A DNA stretch of 64,000 bases from positions 1,488,001 through 1,552,000 of the forward strand of contig CAVWVF010000002.1 of NCBI GenBank assembly GCA_963758335.1, in the 5' to 3' direction. The DNA is from Roseiarcus sp963758335 (GTDB taxonomy: Bacteria; Pseudomonadota; Alphaproteobacteria; Rhizobiales; Beijerinckiaceae). The translations under genes were made by a program, and so were the position numbers. Each line of letters begins with the position of its first letter. Position 1 is the stretch's first letter. Below the pieces are notes generated by a model that made no database searches, had not been told where the DNA came from, and saw nothing but the letters and a program-made list of their open reading frames with translations. Shown one piece after another: positions 62,021-64,000 of this stretch.

Positions 62021-62696
62021 CTACGTGACGTCGAGGGTTGCGATGAGCCGGTCCGCGTATTCTGCGGCGACCTCTGGAGACGGTTTCGCCGCTCCGCCCT
62101 GAACGGTCTCGGCGACGATGGCCTCGCGCAATTCCGTCAAGTTCGGAAACTCCGTCGACGGCAAGGTCGCAATCGTTTTGCGCATCTGCGCCGAGGCTTC
62201 CTTCTGGTCCGCCGCGCTGGAACGTCCGCACTCCGCCAAGATCATCTCGAAGATGACGCCCATCGCCCGCTGGTACATTTTTGGACGGGCCTCCGTCGGC
62301 ACGCCGAGCGCGGCCAGAGCCAAGAGCAACCGCTCTGCGAGCAGGGGCTCCAGAATGGGGTTCGACGACAGTTGGAGAACGACGAACTTGGCGACGACCG
62401 GTCGAGCGTGCAGCGCCTCCATTATCTTGAGGAGCAATTCCGCAAGGTAAGCGGCAGGCTCCTCCTTCGGCTTGTACGGCCGGGTGACGCCGGCCAGGGC
62501 CTGCTGGGCGACCGCGCTGAAGACGGCTCCACCGCCGCCTTCGAAATGGAAATGGATCGTGGTCGGGCCGACGCCCAGCGCCTTGGCGAGCTTGCGCAGG
62601 CTGAACCCATTTGCGCCGACGCTCTCGATCAGCTTTGCGGCGGCGGCGACGATCGCAGCCTTCGTCAGGCCGGCGCGGGTTCCGGCCTTCCGTTTC
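62021..62696 (-). CDS. TetR-family regulator without a canonical start codon
   Basis: The frame reads GLTKAAIVAAAAKLIESVGA, NGFSLRKLAKALGVGPTTIH and FHFEGGGGAVFSAVAQQAL. This is a complete TetR helix-turn-helix (ALGVGPTTIHFHF), followed by a ligand domain (ELLLKIMEALHARPVVAKFV to EYADRLIATLDVT). Just upstream the frame has TAG where GAGAAACGGAAGGCC begins. Between this stop and the HTH there is no ATG, GTG or TTG; the first is TTG at 62437, which would omit the HTH. It must use CTG or another rare start near 62655, or has lost its start. Confidence 0.6.
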
Positions 62697-62699
62697 TCC

Positions 62700-63610
62700 T
62701 AAACAATTGGACTCGAGGTCTTCTTTTTGGGTATTTTGATGATGGCCACGACGACGCTCGCGATGAGCAGAGAAAGGCGGGGCGCCCCGAGCGAATCGGT
62801 AGATCTGCGCATTATTCCAATAGCGCGACGATCTATCCAATCAAGCCCGGACCCGTACGACTGGAGCGCGCGCTTCGCACGCGAACGCGAAAGGGCATCC
62901 CTCTCGCAGGCGCTCCCCTGTAACGCCCCTGCGCGGCCCCGTATTGCGCCCCTGATGCGTTGCCTGCCGCCAACAGCAGGCCGCGTTCTGACAAGCTAAC
63001 GCATTGTAAAGACGAGTGTTCAAGCGCTATGAAAAGCGCAAAAAGCCGCCGTTTTGGATCCCAAAATTTTCATTATCCGCAAAATTTGGCATTATCCGCA
63101 AAATTCGGCCTATTCCCTTCGCAGCAATTTTGCGGTTATTTTGCGGCGATTTTGCTCGGCCTATTGGCTATGGATCGGATAACGCATTGGAAAGATGAGT
63201 GTTTAAGCGCTACGAAAGCGCCAAAAAAGGTTTTGCGTTAGTTCACATCCTCTTCACATCCTCTTCACATCCAGTTCACATCCGGCCTATTTGGCTCTGG
63301 ATCGGCTAACGCATTATGAACACTAGTGTTTCAGTGCTAAGAAAGCGCCGTTTTGGCCCCCCCAAAAAAAAACATTGGATGAAAAAGTTGGCATTATCCG
63401 AAAAATTCGGCCTCCGCAGACTGGTTCCGCGGAACTGCGTCGACCACCATCCAGTCCCGGCAAACCGACGCGTCGCCGATTTGTTGGCTCACTTCTCAGT
63501 TATTTTCGGACGACACCCCTTCGGCATATCGGCCAAGAGGCTGTCGATAATGCTGCAAAGAACCTTTACCCGAGAGGGTCCAACTCGACGAGGAACCGGC
63601 AGGTCTACCC
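62700..63610. other. AT-rich repeat field without a supportable gene
   Basis: Small frames exist but none is convincing. Repeats dominate from 62997 to 63410 (described separately), followed by a partial copy of the tRNA-end/hairpin sequence at 63446-63468. Confidence 0.5.
62997..63410. repeat. degenerate repeat field with an 11-bp-period direct repeat
   Basis: Three copies of a ~45-base unit start TAACGCATT at 62997, 63180 and 63307. They continue with a GAGTGTT-type block and GCGCTAYGAAAGCGC-type inverted repeat. CATTATCCGCAAAATT occurs at 63071 and 63090 and, altered, at 63392. TTCACATCC occurs four times at 63242, 63253, 63264 and 63275, exactly one helical turn apart. The base composition is lower in GC than its surroundings. 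Candidate origin, centromere or regulator array. Confidence 0.6.
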
Positions 63611-63611
63611 C

Positions 63612-64000
63612 CTAGACGGACCATGGTCCAAGGTTGAGTTCCATCCACTTCATTACGGCGCCCAGGCGGTCAAGCCTGTCGACCGGCGCGTGTTCCAGGA
63701 GCAGCTGGTGGTGGCCCGCGATCTCAACCCGATGCCGTCGAAGCACTTCCATATGACTGGGCTCAAATCCCAGCTGGAGCTGGGTGGTGATGTAGTCATG
63801 AAGCAATTCGCCTCTCCCGGCCACATTGAAGGCATGCTGAGGGGCGGCCTCCAGCTTCTCGAAGAAGCGGTCCCACAGAGCATCGGCCCTCTCCAGTTGG
63901 GAGCTGTGAGACAGCAGCTTGGCCAGGAAAGCTAGCGCCACGAAGTTTCCGGCCTTAGCCGCTGCGAGGTAGCTCTGGAGAGCCGCGCCCGGGTCGCGCG
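63612..64000 (-). CDS. Sel1/TPR-like protein, C-terminal part (runs off the window)
   Basis: The minus-strand frame enters from beyond 64000 as RDPGAALQSYLAAAKAGNFV, then ALAFLAKLLSHSSQLERADA and LWDRFFEKLEAAPQHAF. It ends HAPVDRLDRLGAVMKWMELN followed by LGPWSV. The first segments look like Sel1/TPR helices. An in-frame start at 63941 exists, but the similarity continues upstream of it, so the real start lies outside. Confidence 0.5.
   Translation of the reverse strand, partial: RDPGAALQSYLAAAKAGNFVALAFLAKLLSHSSQLERADALWDRFFEKLEAAPQHAFNVAGRGELLHDYITTQLQLGFEPSHMEVLRRHRVEIAGHHQLLLEHAPVDRLDRLGAVMKWMELNLGPWSV

Noticed and set aside
60561..62840. Single 759-codon minus-strand gene
   Set aside because: Only the C-terminal half is a real protein (Gfo/Idh/MocA). 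The first half is the wrong frame of the TetR gene and non-coding DNA run together.

Overview
This is a high-GC, heavily rearranged accessory region from an alphaproteobacterium, most likely a Hyphomicrobiales methylotroph or methanotroph. That assignment is an inference: it rests on the tRNA-Val remnant, the alphaproteobacterial look of most proteins, the chromosomal-type ParA/ParB and the SBP56 (methanethiol oxidase type) gene. The window could be plasmid or a genomic island. No rRNA, ribosomal protein or other housekeeping operon is present. Most of the DNA is mobile elements, prophage or satellite modules and gene fragments.

Layout. 0-1.4 kb: broken unrecognised gene. 1.65-1.73 kb: 3' part of a tRNA-Val followed by a hairpin, a probable integration scar. 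1.8-7.9 kb: two nearly identical IS66 elements around a class 3 lipase, a CorA tail, and remnants of an IS6 element and a serine recombinase, with three copies of a ~120 bp repeat. 8-15.5 kb: gene fragments (strawberry-notch C-terminus, HTH antitoxin, frameshifted alpha/beta hydrolase, PPOX tail, IS1595, recombinase), a ParB-like gene cut by a group II intron 3' end, and an intact FAD oxidoreductase. 16.6-17.4 kb: transposase remnant.

18.0-24.8 kb is the best preserved block: HTH protein, DUF669-like protein, archaeo-eukaryotic-type primase, RepA-like helicase, an array of GTGACA repeats, zinc protein, small and large terminase, and a serine resolvase with a res-like site. No portal, capsid or tail genes follow, so it resembles a phage satellite or the left arm of a degraded prophage. 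Two further, decayed zinc-protein/terminase modules lie at 32.4-33.4 kb and, on the minus strand, 41.3-38.8 kb. Between and beside these modules sit an IS110 element (25.5-27.1 kb) and two large DUF4062 genes: DUF4062-NB-ARC-TPR (28.4-31.8 kb), which sits inside a broken phage lysozyme-like gene, and DUF4062-TPR without an NTPase (43.1-46.3 kb). By domain logic both are candidate anti-phage receptors, and both carry very homogeneous repeat arrays. A metabolic cassette (adenylate cyclase with DUF4242, SBP56 protein, membrane protein, FAD-linked oxidase; 34.2-38.7 kb) lies between phage modules, and a ~110 bp direct repeat flanks its first three genes.

46.3-48 kb: an intact IS1380-type element that clips the end of the second DUF4062 gene. 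48.2-52.2 kb: a minus-strand integrative element (tyrosine recombinase, excisionase-like HTH, small zinc proteins, secreted phospholipase-D-like nuclease). 52.5-57.8 kb: a crescentin-like coiled-coil gene split by an IS630 element, then parA and parB. 57.9-60.4 kb: IS21 and IS110 remnants, a second tRNA 3'-end/hairpin copy, and an ORF-free group II intron-like stretch with a visible domain V. 60.5-64 kb: truncated Gfo/Idh/MocA oxidoreductase, a TetR gene lacking an ordinary start codon, an AT-rich repeat field with an 11-bp-period direct repeat, and the edge of a Sel1/TPR-like gene.

Single-base frameshifts are frequent; they may be real decay or sequencing error, so pseudogene calls based on one indel should be read with that in mind.
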